A DNA stretch of 64,000 bases from Lantana camara (Eukaryota > Streptophyta > Magnoliopsida > Lamiales > Verbenaceae). The stretch lies in assembly GCA_037501455.1 (NCBI GenBank), contig CM074862.1, positions 60,047,501 through 60,111,500 of the forward strand, given 5' to 3'. How positions within the stretch are numbered: the stretch's first letter is position 1; the number at the start of each line of letters is the position of its first letter. The translations under genes and the position numbers were made by a program. Below, one piece after another: positions 24,939 through 35,000 of this stretch. The notes below the pieces were generated by a model. The model ran no database searches, had not been told where the DNA came from, and saw only the letters and a program-made list of their open reading frames with translations.

Positions 24939-25336
24939 GTTGAGTGCTAGGCGGGGTCGAGTCAGGTCTTTACCTTTGAGTCTAGCATTTCATTTCATGT
25001 ATGGATTTTGGAGTATCATGTTAGTGGTTTTTGGATATTTATACATGTGTGATGTATAGGAGATGATAATGTATTGATAAGTGTTGGTACCTACTACTAT
25101 ATATATATACTTTTGACGTAAATATGGTACCTATATGTATTGATATAATGCTTCCGTTTTTAATTTATCATGTTTTGGTTTGATTGTGTTGGCGTTAGTC
25201 CCGCCTAGCTAGGTTGTTTCTTGCTTTGTCACCCGTTCGCTATAGTCTTGGTTCATGTACGGATTATCCATTTCATATGTGGACTGAGCTATAGTGCGGG
25301 GGTGTGGCATCTCGGCGTTCCGGGTGCTACATAGGG

Positions 25337-25439
25337 TTTGGTGAATGAATAGTGATACGGTTCTCTCAAGAAGGCACAAATCATAAATCAGAACATAAAT
25401 GCACATAATTCACGTAAAATAGAATGTGTAATGGACTAA
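25337..25439 (-). repeat. G 3' LTR, fragment 2
   Basis: A 103-bp sliver of the G LTR trapped between the insertion sites of A and D. Read on the minus strand it continues from fragment 3 and leads into 2410, in line with solo LTR C around 13085-13160. Confidence 0.7.
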
Positions 25440-26170
25440 TGTGACACCCCGACTTTCAGATCGTATAGGTATGACGTATGTGCGCGATTTAAATTATTTG
25501 AATTCATATTCTTAATTTTTTTAATTCTTATTTTAATTACTTCTTATGACTTTGAATGATTCTTATTTGAGTATGTGCGTAAATTGTTAAGATTTGTTCT
25601 GTTATGCTCGAATTGTATTCGGAATTTTATGTCGTTTAAGTATGTTAGAGATTTACGTGTTATGAACTTGGATATATACTCGTTATGTGTTTTCGAGTTT
25701 AATTGTTGAGCTTTTGAATTAATTGGTTCGTTTGGAACCTAAAGGAGGCTAAAACGCTTTTAGCGCACCTTGGGTTCCGATGTGTGTAACTTGAGCTCAG
25801 GAATTCGGATTCGAATTCCGTCACTACTGTTGAGCTCGTTTCGATGATTCGAGTTCGATGGACTAAGCCTCATAACCTTTTAAGCCCATTTGATACTCCG
25901 AAGTTTGACCCGAAACTTACCTCGCTCCTATGTGACGACCTTCCACCTAATTGCACATAAGTCCCTCAATTCTTGACATATTACCCTCAAGCTTGGGCCC
26001 ACACTCCACCAACACAATGTATATTCATCCCTCCCTCTCCTCTATCTCGGTACATACAAGGAAGAGAGAAATGTGCAGCAACTTTGGAGCTTAAACCCTT
26101 CAACCCGTCACTATTCATTCCAAGGAGAGATTGAGCTCTAATCTCCATTTTCTTCCAACTTCTACAAGGG

Positions 26171-28002
26171 GTAAGCTAGTATTTGATATGTACATGAATA
26201 TGTGATCATTTTGAGCTATTAATTCCATGCTTTGAGCTATGTTTGGTGTATTTATAGAGCATGACATGAATCTTGAGGGTTTGATGATCTCTTTTGCTTC
26301 TTGGACTTAAGCTTTGATTTGAAGATATATATGTGATCTCTTATGCCTCTAACATGATTATATGGTTTTGCTTTTGAATATAGATGAGTGTAGTGGAAGT
26401 TTCTATTGTTGGAATTCAAATTCTTACATGAGAATCTTTGATATTTATGATGATTCTTGAACTTTTGTGATGACTGGAAGATTACATGTTGATTATGAAG
26501 TGATTTGCCTTGGTTTGCATGAGTTTTGTAACTTGTTGTTGTTGTTGTTTGGGGTTGCTGCGTGCCTGCTATGCTTCTTCCTCTGTTTTTGGCTTATTGT
26601 AGCTGCTGTATTTTTTTTCGAAGACGAAAGGCCAACACGGCCGTGTCAACTTTGTACACGTTTTGGACACGGCCGTGTCAGCCTCTCGACTTGGAGTAAA
26701 TTATTTTTATAAAATCGGACACGGCAGTGTCCATTTTGAACTAAAACTCAACACGGCCGTGTCAGCAGTTCGAATTAAGCTCCTGAATTAATTTTAATCG
26801 GACACGGCCGTGTCCATTTTGAAGTAAAACCCAATACGGCCGTGTCATTTGAAAATATAGCGGCGGCAATTGCTCGTTTTATTGCTTGGTTATCTTTCGT
26901 TGCATCTTCTTTCTTCTTTTATGACTCATATGCAATGTTAGCTTGTTATATTACGCGTTATATGCATTGTTTTGAATTTATGACCTTATTTGATATGAAT
27001 TGTATGAATAAGAATTGGTAGGATTTATTTAGCGTGTTTATGCTTTTCATTTGCATTCATAAGCATTGCCGAGCGTCTCTTTGGTTCATATTTGAGTCTA
27101 AGTCTCGGGTCTTGTTTTCTTTTATGTTTAGAGCCTCTTCCAGTCGCGCAAGAGCCCGAAGCATAGGTGATTGGGTGTCGTTTTGAACCTACCTTTTTAT
27201 CTCTTTTGTTAAGGTGAGGTTAGGATTTTTTTATTAGCTAATACCCTATGGCCTATGATGTGATGAATTTTCCCTCGCATGTGGATATGGTACATATACT
27301 TAAATACGAGTGCTTAAATTATGTTTATGATCTTGTGGAACAATTTGGATCTTATGGAAACGATATATGTACAAGCATATTTAAGCTTGAGTTTGAATCT
27401 CTTTTAGTACATTTTGTTATGTTGAGCGAGTTGTGCCTTGAAAGATGGGAATTTGGTTTGATTTGGTTTGTTAGGCCCTGGAGACGTGGGTAAGGGAGAC
27501 CCGGGACGACCACGGGGTCGCCGGTTATGACCCCTGTGCACGTGCTCGTTTGAGATGTTCACGCGCGACCTAGGGAGGTTGGGAATGCGTGATATCTTGA
27601 GCCCTCGGTGGATAATCGGGGAAGGCATATCGTGGGTTAGCTAAGCTACCCCGTATGTATTTGGTAATGTAGGTGCTAGGGTTTGATTCCTGATACACCA
27701 TGGATGTGAGGCTGGAATTGTGATTTGAATTTGATTTGATATGTATGTTTGAAGAAGTAAGGGATAGTCCGTTCTCGCCGGGCTTTTGGTTGTGTTATGT
27801 CTGATAGATTATGGATCGAGATAGGTTCTTTTCTTTTACTATATGTTAGCTTCAGGAAATGGTTTTGGTGTGCAAAACCCTAGCCTCGATTCATGACTAT
27901 CACTTTTGATCTATGCTATGCTTTATACGTACTTAAGGTGTGGGTGTGTTAAGCCCCTCACTTAGTCAAGTTGTGAGTCTGACCCTCTCATTTCCCTTTC
28001 AG
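26171..28002 (+). other. Predicted LTR intron of D (1832 bp)
   Basis: Donor AAGGG|GTAAGC; acceptor TTTCCCTTTCAG|GTG; CTGAC lies 18 bases before the acceptor AG. The flanking hairpin seen in other families is weak here. Confidence 0.45.
26635..26845. repeat. Six ACACGGCCGTGT-type palindromes in D
   Basis: Starts near 26635, 26667, 26719, 26751, 26802 and 26834, i.e. spacing 32, 52, 32, 51, 32. This is almost the pattern of the B LTR. It can be described as three units of about 84 bp, each with two palindromes. Confidence 0.92.
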
Positions 28003-28389
28003 GTGTGCCGAGCTAGGCGGGGAAGTGCGTCGAGTCGAGTCGTACTTAGACGTTTAGGTCGAGTTGCATTTCATATCTATTGCTTTTGGCATCTTGTATG
28101 AATTATAACTTTGGAACTTGAACTCTTGTATCTATTTTGGGCCGATAATCCACGGTATATATAAATAGTTGTTACCTTTTGCATGAGCTCGTTTGGATCC
28201 TGTTTACTGCTTCCGCATATCTGTTTTGATTGTTTACGCGCTCTGTTCGAGTTTTAGCCCGGCTTAGCCTAGCGTGTGAGTGTAGGTTCCCGTTCGCTTG
28301 GACTCGGACTCATATATGGAAATCCATTTCATATGTGGGTTCGGGTTTAGGTGTGGGGGATGTGGTGGTCCACCGTTCCGGGCGCTACA

Positions 28390-28464
28390 ACTATGGCTAT
28401 AAACGCTTTCCTTTAACCCTATACTTACCCGTGCTATCCTGACTTCGAAATCCGGGCTGTTACA
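28390..28464 (-). repeat. G 3' LTR, fragment 3 (LTR start)
   Basis: On the minus strand it begins TGTAACAGCCC at 28464, the same start as solo LTR C, and shares AAGCGTTTATA with it. It is cut by D. Confidence 0.85.
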
Positions 28465-28479
28465 ATCTTCCCCCCTTAA
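28465..28479 (-). promoter_or_regulatory. G polypurine tract
   Basis: Element sense TTTAAGGGGGGAAGAT next to the LTR start at 28464. Confidence 0.9.
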
Positions 28480-28481
28480 AG

Positions 28482-28501
28482 AGAATCTGTCCTCAGATTC
28501 T
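28482..28501 (-). promoter_or_regulatory. G pre-PPT stem-loop
   Basis: Element sense AGAATCTG-AGGA-CAGATTCT, a perfect 8-bp stem. The pol stop codon at 28493-28495 lies inside it. Confidence 0.7.
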
Positions 28502-28805
28502 ACTCCTGTTTCGGAACAACTCTGGGTAATGTTTCTGCATTTTTTCCTCAGTTTCCCAGGTCTGTTCTTCTGTTCCATGTCCTTTCCATAACACTTTAAC
28601 AAGGGGAATTTTCCGGTTCCCTAGTTCTTGGAATTTCCTATCCAAGATTTCGGTTGGTCTTACTATATAAATCAAGTCGGGCTTTAGAGGAACTTCTTCT
28701 ACCGGCAAAATGTGGCATTCATCCGCAAAGTATTTACGGAGCTGAGATACATGAAATACGTTATGTATTCCAGTGAGGTTTGCCGGTAAATCTAGGCGAA
28801 AGGCT
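28493..28805 (-). pseudogene. G pol, 3' end: chromodomain
   Basis: Minus-strand frame with FRLDLPANLTGIHNVFHVSQ (integrase C-terminal module), then LPLVKVLWK-type and EEQTWETEEKM chromodomain residues, ending just before the PPT. The upstream part resumes at 39563 after element F; the target duplication ATTGG marks the split. A TGA stop ends it a few codons earlier than in B, where the frame runs on through the PPT. The chromodomain aligns well with that of B. Confidence 0.88.
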
Positions 28806-29946
28806 ATTGGTGTAACACCCCAAATGGAGGATGCCACATCCCCCGCACTAAGACCCGGGCCCGGTCACGAAATGGAAAGTCCATGCCCGAATCCGAATCA
28901 TAGCGAACGGGAGACCAACTCACACACTAGGCTAGGCGGATCTAACTTGACAAACTCAGAGTGCAGAAGCAATTAAAACCAACAACAATAGATATCGGAA
29001 GCATTTAAAACAAAACATGCAAACCAGGTGACGGGTTCAACTAGCATAAATACCTAATCCCGAATCAATTCATAATCCAACATAATAAACAGCATAAGCA
29101 TCTTCAAAATATCTAATAATATCCCAGTACCGGCTTACTAACCCCACACGGGTTTAAGTATAAGCAGATCATAAACATAATCTTCAAGTACGAAACATAA
29201 TTACAAACGTAAGTAGAGTATGCGACAAATGCATCCTATCACCAACTAGACTGACAAGTGTGACTCAGAGGACTCACTTCCGCCTAGCTCAATCCCAAAA
29301 TAAACCTGCAAACTAAAAGATAAAATGAGGGGGTCAGTCAACTGACTGAGTGAGGGGGCTAACGTACACCCACAATATATATATACAGAGCACAACACAT
29401 ATCAAAAGGGTGGACTCATGAACCGGGAATAGGTGTTGCATACCAAAGCGTTTCAAAGCAAAACCCAAATATATATGTATACTTAGAAAACATTTTCAGA
29501 AACTCTATTCCGATTCATAATTCCCATAACATATCATATCATGTGCTCGGCGAGTAAGAGCTTCCAACCTCAACTCCTCATATCATTACAAAACAAAAAT
29601 AACATACCAACCTCAACTCCGGGTGATAGTAAGGTTGCGCGACTCTAACCATCCAGACAGTCGAGGGGAGTGCTAATGCTACTCAAACGCTCAGGACTCC
29701 GTTTCCAAACCAAACCTCCTGGTGGGTCCCGATACATCCTCTTCATACAGATGGAGACTACGCACAGGCCGAGCCCTGACGGCCCTATACCGTCCTAGGG
29801 ATTCCTTACCCGTAGCTCCTGGGCCCCAGAACAGAACAGAACATACGCCAATCTTTCATGGTAATCTCGCTACAGAATCAGAACACAAATGGGTTTTCCA
29901 AAATAGCTTACATATGCCTCAAAAACTGGTTTTTATATATATATAT

Positions 29947-30028
29947 ATTCCCACGCTGCAGGGATAGCCCGCCCACGCAGGACTCACGCACTTACATTCC
30001 CACGCTGCAGGGATAGCCCGCCCACGCA
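29947..30028. repeat. Two 33-bp direct repeats in the F LTR
   Basis: The unit starting ATTCCCACGCTGCAGGGATA occurs at 29947 and 29996, 49 bp apart, each containing the short inverted repeat GGGATAGCCC. The other LTR has the same pair at about 37008 and 37057. Confidence 0.9.
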
Positions 30029-30786
30029 AGAATGCAAGCATAAGATCATAAAACTATCGTATTTAACGCATACATATTTATAGTAGGGTATACTCGCATG
30101 CAAGGATAGAAATCATCGGGTAAAGGCCATAGGTCGCTTAACTATACAAAATCCTAAACCTCACCTGAGAAACGACGAGACGCAGAAACTGAGAAGACGA
30201 AAGCATACTAGATCAGGTTGTCTCCACTCTGGAGATTACTGTACAGAAAAGGGAATACAGTGCACTCATGAGACAAAGACTCAGACATGAACCACAAAGA
30301 CGCACGACGATGATTATGAGTCGATGTGAAGTATTATGAAGTGGTATGTTATATAATTATGAAATGTCATATATTGTAATGAGCAAGTTCTTGTGCACAA
30401 CTAATGTCTCATACAGTCGAAAATTCAAATAACACGTATCATACAAGTCAATTAATACATACCAACAAATCCCAAACAACACACGAGAGATCCTATTTAC
30501 AACAATTATACCATTAAAACAATTTAGTATACATCCAACTGGTTCGCATTTCAACTCAACTTAATATATAATATATGCTTAGTAATTATCTAACTTGTAT
30601 ACATATATACACGGATGCAGCACATGCACAAACTCATAATTAATGTACTTTGCAGATTAATTCAAAACAAAATCAAGCATGACATTAAAATCATCATCAT
30701 AGATCTTATTTCGAAAGCACCTTAAATATATTTATCAACATGCACACAACACTATACCACACGCACACCTAATTCACAAATAACTT

Positions 30787-31450
30787 TTTTTTTTTTGACA
30801 ACCAAATCCCTCAAAGGGGAATATTATAGCAAATCATAAGGAACAATAAGAAGAATACATGAATCAACAACAGAAAAATTAACGCAGGCCGAAGCCGCAA
30901 TTCTAACAGATTTGTGAGCTATTATATTAGCATCACATTTAGTAAAAGAAAAGGACTCTTTGAAGATTGGTCCTCTCAAGTTGATCTCGTTCTGATACGG
31001 CTGTAGTTCCACAGTCGCTTTTTCTCCGAATTGAGCACAAATAGCTGGGCCTACAACAGATAACTCGGCCAAAAACTCTCCCGGATAAACACAGGAAAAG
31101 AGAAAACAAAACTTCCAAACGGAAGGGACAAAACTTCCATACGGAAGGAATAAAGCTTCCATACGGAAGAAACGAAAGAAAACAAACCAAAAAGAAAAAA
31201 ACAGATAAAGAAATCCTCTGTGAACAAAGGAATTCGTCAGATCTGGGAGGAAGCCAGAAACTTACCGTAGATCCGTGAGAGTGACAAGCGGATCCCGACG
31301 GACGAAATAGAATTGTGAGTAAAGAACAGATTTGGGTCGATCCGGCGGTGAAACTGTGTTCTTCACCGCCGGATCGAAGTTGAGTGGGAAGCTTTTGTCT
31401 TGTTCAGAGAGAGAATTCGTGTGGGGGCTAGGGTTTTTTAAATTTATCCA
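30787..31450 (-). mobile_element. L: LINE-type deletion derivative (664 bp) in the F LTR
   Basis: Read on the minus strand it runs from a CT-rich 5' end to a 3' end GTTGTC followed by about ten A. It is flanked by a 17-bp target duplication (30770-30786 and 31451-31467), while the sister LTR has the empty site at 37829-37845. The last 100 codons end in FTKCDANIIAHKSVRIA, resembling the C-terminus of the RNase H domain of plant LINE ORF2. The 5' part has a perfect 15-bp hairpin (31338-31376), a consensus splice donor CG|GTAAGT near 31265 and three 22-bp tandem units. The reverse transcriptase region is absent. It is most likely a LINE copy with a large internal deletion, or a chimera. Confidence 0.8.
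31112..31169. repeat. Three 22-bp tandem units with inverted repeats in L
   Basis: CTTCCAAACGGAAG at 31112 and CTTCCATACGGAAG at 31134 and 31156. Each is a 5-bp stem (CTTCC/GGAAG) and the units are exactly 22 bp apart. Confidence 0.9.
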
Positions 31451-32699
31451 TAATTCACAAATAACTTCAATTTAATTAATACCACAACATATTCATACAA
31501 TTAGCAGGTTAAATTAAAACTAATTCAGGCACCCTTTAATCAAACAAATATATTAAATTACAAGCTCCAATTTCAAAACATATAAGTTGATTCATAAGCG
31601 AAAGATATTATGCATATATTATTATATACAAATTGCATATGCACTCACGGCACATATACATAATCACCTTCACAATTTCCCAAATTCAAACATAAGGTAG
31701 GTATGATTATATATAAGCATATACACGGATACACTAAACCAAATACTACCATTAAATTATCAAAACCAAGTCCATACAATTAATATAGTGGCCCACCAGT
31801 TAACGTCATGACAAATTACTCCATTAATTCATAATGCAACTCATTGTAATTTAATTCAAGATTCCAACAATCACAATTATTCTCATCATCAATATATATA
31901 TTATAATTTCACAATTAATGATTATGAAAATACAACCATATAAAACGCACCACTCAATGTAATTGACCAACAATTAAATCAATCCTCAATAAACAAATTT
32001 GTAAATCACAGTTCCATATTAAAAGCCCAAATCATACGTTACAATTTCTGCACTAAAGTAACTTACACACACAATTATCCATATGCAGAACATAGGGTGC
32101 TGGGCTGCGGCTTACATCGGTACATTAAATGAAAGGAATGCCCGACTGGGTGAAGGGTTGTTATCTTGCTGAAGATAAAGAGCGCCGGACTGGAGCAAAA
32201 GGTGAAGGAGCTCGCTGGAGATGGAGTAATCGGCAACGATAGTAACCGACGATGAAGGAGCTCGGTGATAGCTTTCGCCCCTCTTCAGATTTAGACAGAA
32301 AGGGAAGACGATCCAGCGAGAGATTGAGAAGGTGGTTGTGGTTGCCGGAGGTGGTTCGCCGGAAAGGGAGCTGATTTGAGGGGGTGGCGTGAGGCCGAGA
32401 ATGGTGGTTGGCGACGGTTGTCAGAGTTGTGACCAACGATGGTGGGCTCTAGGCTGAAGCAGCGGCGGCACGTGAGATTATAGTGGTGGTTCCGGAATGG
32501 TGGTGAGTCGCCGACGAGAGGGAGAGAGATGGTGGTCGGCGATTGAAGGTGGTGGGGTGGCCGATGGCGGAACTCCGCCGGTGGGGGGAGAAATCAGAGG
32601 CTGCGCAGCCGTCTCGGTTGAGAGGAGAAAGGAATGAAGGATGGCTGCTATCAAATAGGGTTTGGCTTATAAATTGTGTCTCAAATCCGAAAATTGCAA

Positions 32700-33065
32700 T
32701 TAGGTCCCTCGAGAGTTTAAGTCGTTCGATTGAGTCCCCAAGTTTCCATACAAAGTCAATTAAGTACAATTCAAATATTTAAAATTACAAAAGCAGTCCC
32801 ACAAGAAATTCAATTATGCAATTGAGTCCACAGATTTTAGGTAAGTTCAATTACGTCCACATTATAGAGTTTAGGATTATAAAATCAGCCCCCAAGGTTT
32901 AAAGTACTATCCAATTAAGTCCAATTAGAGATCTTAAAATTATAAAAACAACACCAACGTTTAGTATTTACAAATTAACCCACACAATCAAATTAAAGAG
33001 CAAATAGGTACTGAACAAATATTTTAATTAAGCCCACATATTTCATAAGATTGCGATTGAGTCAA
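32700..33065. repeat. Phased degenerate repeat (AATTRAGTCC) near the start of the F LTR
   Basis: GTCC- or CCC-type cores occur near 32705, 32735, 32765, 32797, 32827, 32856, 32888, 32920, 32950, 32980 and 33033: mostly 29-32 bp apart. In element sense the unit reads GGACTYAATTG. Shorter versions are at 10661-10744 (B) and, on the plus strand, at 2612-2735 (A). Confidence 0.7.
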
Positions 33066-33179
33066 GTAAACAATTAAAACATAAATAAAGCAATTTAAAC
33101 ACAAGAAGAGTTAAATAAATAACAATCTAATCACATGAAAATGATATCGTATCTTGCTCCGAAAATGCGGGGTGTTACA

Positions 33180-33194
33180 CCCTTCCCCCCTTAG
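33180..33194 (-). promoter_or_regulatory. F polypurine tract
   Basis: Element sense CTAAGGGGGGAAGGG adjacent to the LTR start. Confidence 0.9.
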
Positions 33195-33196
33195 GA

Positions 33197-33215
33197 GAAC
33201 CTGGTCCCCAGGTTC
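33197..33215 (-). promoter_or_regulatory. F pre-PPT stem-loop
   Basis: Element sense GAACCTGG-GGA-CCAGGTTC, a perfect 8-bp stem. Relative to G, two pairs have changed on both sides. Confidence 0.75.
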
Positions 33216-33502
33216 CACTCCTGAGCTAGAAAAGCTTCGAGTTGATAGTGTCTTAATCCTTCTCGAGGAGTTGCGTAAAACATAGCCTCCATTGTGAAGT
33301 GTACTCTCATTGTCTTTACTGAACCTTTCTCACGATGTCTTGTTGTCGTTGTTATCCGTTTGAGTACTGGACCGTTTCTTTCATCAAGTTGTTCGACCAT
33401 TCCCTTGAGACGAATAGTTATCACTGCACTCAACTCGATGGCGTCGTAAACTCATCACTTGTAGACCGTAGCGAGGATAACGCGTAACGTAACTGTAACA
33501 AA

Positions 33503-33905
33503 GAAGAGAGAATCCGATCTCTCGACACGTAAAGTGAGAGAGCCCCGTCCCTCGGCACACACAAGAGAGAGAATCCCGTCTCTCGCGTACATAATTGAGA
33601 GAACCCCGCCTCTCAAGCACACAATTGAGAGAACCCCATCTCTCAAACACATAATGAGAGAACCCCGTATCTCAACCTAAGTCTGATAGATTTCCACATC
33701 TCCCAAACATTCTAGTTTGAGAAAATCCAGCATTTCTCAAACCCTTAGATTCAAGAGAATCCAGCATCTCCGAATATCTAAGTACAAGAGAATCCAACAT
33801 CTCTCATGCACAAAACTTAGAAAGAATCCAACATCTTTCTATCACATAAATAGAGAGAATCCTACATCTCTCCAACACGTAAAAAGAGGGAGCCTAAGGT
33901 CTCTC
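33503..33905 (-). repeat. F array of about 13 short hairpins, period about 31 bp
   Basis: Units such as GAGAGAACCCCGTCTCTC recur at 33506, 33536, 33565, 33597, 33627, 33655, 33686, 33717, 33753, 33786, 33818, 33851 and 33886. Each has complementary arms and a 6-8 base loop, with spacers of 10-14 bases. Arms change together in several units, for example GAGAAAATCCAGCATTTCTC. Similar units occur in H (three) and A (two) at the equivalent place upstream of the 3' PPT. Confidence 0.88.
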
Positions 33906-34452
33906 TTGCACATAAATCCACAGATCAACATTCATACATACACAAATCCGAGTAACACTTGTTGAAAAGTATGCGGTGCATGTTTGGTGTACCTTACACA
34001 ACTGATATCGGTATCCCTTGAGTATAGATTCAATGCTCATACCTCATCTCAAGGGGGATATCGCGATGGAATCCCTGTAAAACAAGGTTACAGTATGTAT
34101 GTATGTTATATGCGAGGTTAGTGAGCAATCAAGGGAGTTTTAAATCACATAGACATGCTTAATCCACGTAAACATGTAACTTATTCATTTTAGTAATAGT
34201 TCACCAAAAACAGATATTCCAGGTTATCAATGCTAGATCAGGTAGCCACGTTGTCACAATCAGAAAGAATAACGCCGCTCATCACACATATCAAACAAAA
34301 CAAAATAAGAATACTTAAGCGATGCATGTATGCAAATGCCATGAATGTTTGGCATACCGATCACCGTAGTGTCAAACTCTTGACAGGAAGTTGAGACGAA
34401 GTGGTAGGAGTTGATTAAGCCGATAATGATGCAATCTTCGTCATCTGAACTT

Positions 34453-35000
34453 CTTGTCTTAAATCTTTTGATGTGAAGAGGCAATTCAGCAATTATGTCC
34501 ATCATCCAACTCTCTACTAAACCATAATCCTTGCTCAACCAGAATCATCCACAGTCTCCTTCAAGAACTCTGACTTATGTGTTAAACCTTAGTCTGCTCA
34601 TCCTCAAGGAATTGCACAATTCGATTGCCAATCCAAAATTTATCTTTGAGCTATGCTGGACGATCATGATGTTAAGCATTTCCCAAGGTAAGTCATGGCA
34701 CACGATTCTGAAACGTGAATAAGATCATGAATCTTTTTGTGTGAAGAGGTAACCTAGCAAGCATGCTTATAATCCAACCCTTTGCCAGACCGTAGCCCTT
34801 GTTCAACCAGAATCATCTTCGGTTCCCACCAAGAATCCTAATTCATGTGTGAAACCTTAACATGTTCATCTTTGAGAAATTGCCCAAAAATCGATCGTCA
34901 ATCAAAAATCTATCTCAGAGCTAAGTTCGGCGCTAGTGGTATTAATCATTTCCCAAAGCAATCCGTGGTATATGATTCTAAAACTTGAATAAAATCTTTT
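34453..35000. repeat. Imperfect tandem duplication (about 280 bp) in F
   Basis: The segment from about 34453 (GTGAAGAGGCAA, then CAACCAGAATCATC and GAGCTATG) reappears from about 34738 with many substitutions. The duplication is old relative to the LTR divergence. Confidence 0.8.

Larger units (their letters stand above)
2411..25331 (+). mobile_element. Element A: long-LTR Gypsy-type element lacking pol, with B nested inside
   Basis: Plus-strand element with LTRs at 2411-5171 and 22537-25331, PBS at 5179, PPT at 22522, and target duplication TAGGG at 2406-2410 and 25332-25336. Once B is removed, the internal region is about 3.3 kb and holds only a gag remnant. No protease beyond its first residues, reverse transcriptase or integrase is present. 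It is therefore probably non-autonomous. The 2.8-kb LTRs differ by a 34-bp deletion and scattered substitutions, so the insertion is not recent. Its leader and 3' internal end are homologous to element H. Confidence 0.93.
22537..25331 (+). repeat. A 3' LTR (2795 bp)
   Basis: Paired with 2411-5171 and followed by TAGGG. It has the intact candidate donor CAAG|GTGAGA at 23073, two pairs of GC palindromes at 23496-23616, the branch-point hairpin at 24896-24914 and acceptor TTTTGCAG at 24938. It retains the 34 bp lost from the 5' LTR. No gene. Confidence 0.95.
25440..28389 (+). mobile_element. Solo LTR D (2950 bp)
   Basis: Starts TGTGACACCCC, ends CGGGCGCTACA, and has no internal domain. The flanks are ACTAA and ACTAT, a target duplication matching at 4 of 5 bases. 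It contains donor AAGGG|GTAAGC at 26171, six ACACGGCCGTGT palindromes at 26635-26845, branch-point-like CTGAC at 27979-27983 and acceptor CCCTTTCAG at 28002. It is distinct from the B LTR overall but shares the palindrome array. No gene. Confidence 0.9.
29306..32115 (-). other. Predicted LTR intron of F (3' LTR copy)
   Basis: Donor AT|GTAAGC at 32115 (suboptimal last exon base), acceptor TAGTTTGCAG at 29306. About 2.1 kb without the LINE. In the other LTR the equivalent is 38493 to 36353, where the acceptor is TAG instead of CAG. Confidence 0.4.
28811..33179 (-). repeat. F 3' LTR (4369 bp including a 681-bp LINE insertion and duplication)
   Basis: Homologous to 35857-39557. In element sense it has the phased AATTRAGTCC-type region (33065-32700), a C-rich leader with a broken copy of the LTR ORF (TAG at 32449-32451), donor-like GTAAGC at 32115, the branch-point hairpin TCAGTCA-GT-TGACTGA at 29334-29349 and acceptor GTTTGCAG ending at 29306. 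Two 33-bp repeats containing GGGATAGCCC are at 29947-29979 and 29996-30028. Confidence 0.95.

Noticed and set aside
28390..28464. A separate short element between D and the chromodomain
   Set aside because: It is the start of the G LTR: it begins TGTAACAGCCC beside the PPT and continues at 25439 across D.
30357..30554. 65-codon frame found in both F LTRs (also 37415-37612)
   Set aside because: Retained in both copies because LTRs are near-identical; no domain, initiation context or codon bias supports it.
33503..33905. Regularly spaced repeats resembling a CRISPR array
   Set aside because: The setting is a plant LTR retrotransposon, the spacers are only 10-14 bp and similar, the repeat units vary and there are no cas genes. 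It is better described as a hairpin array.
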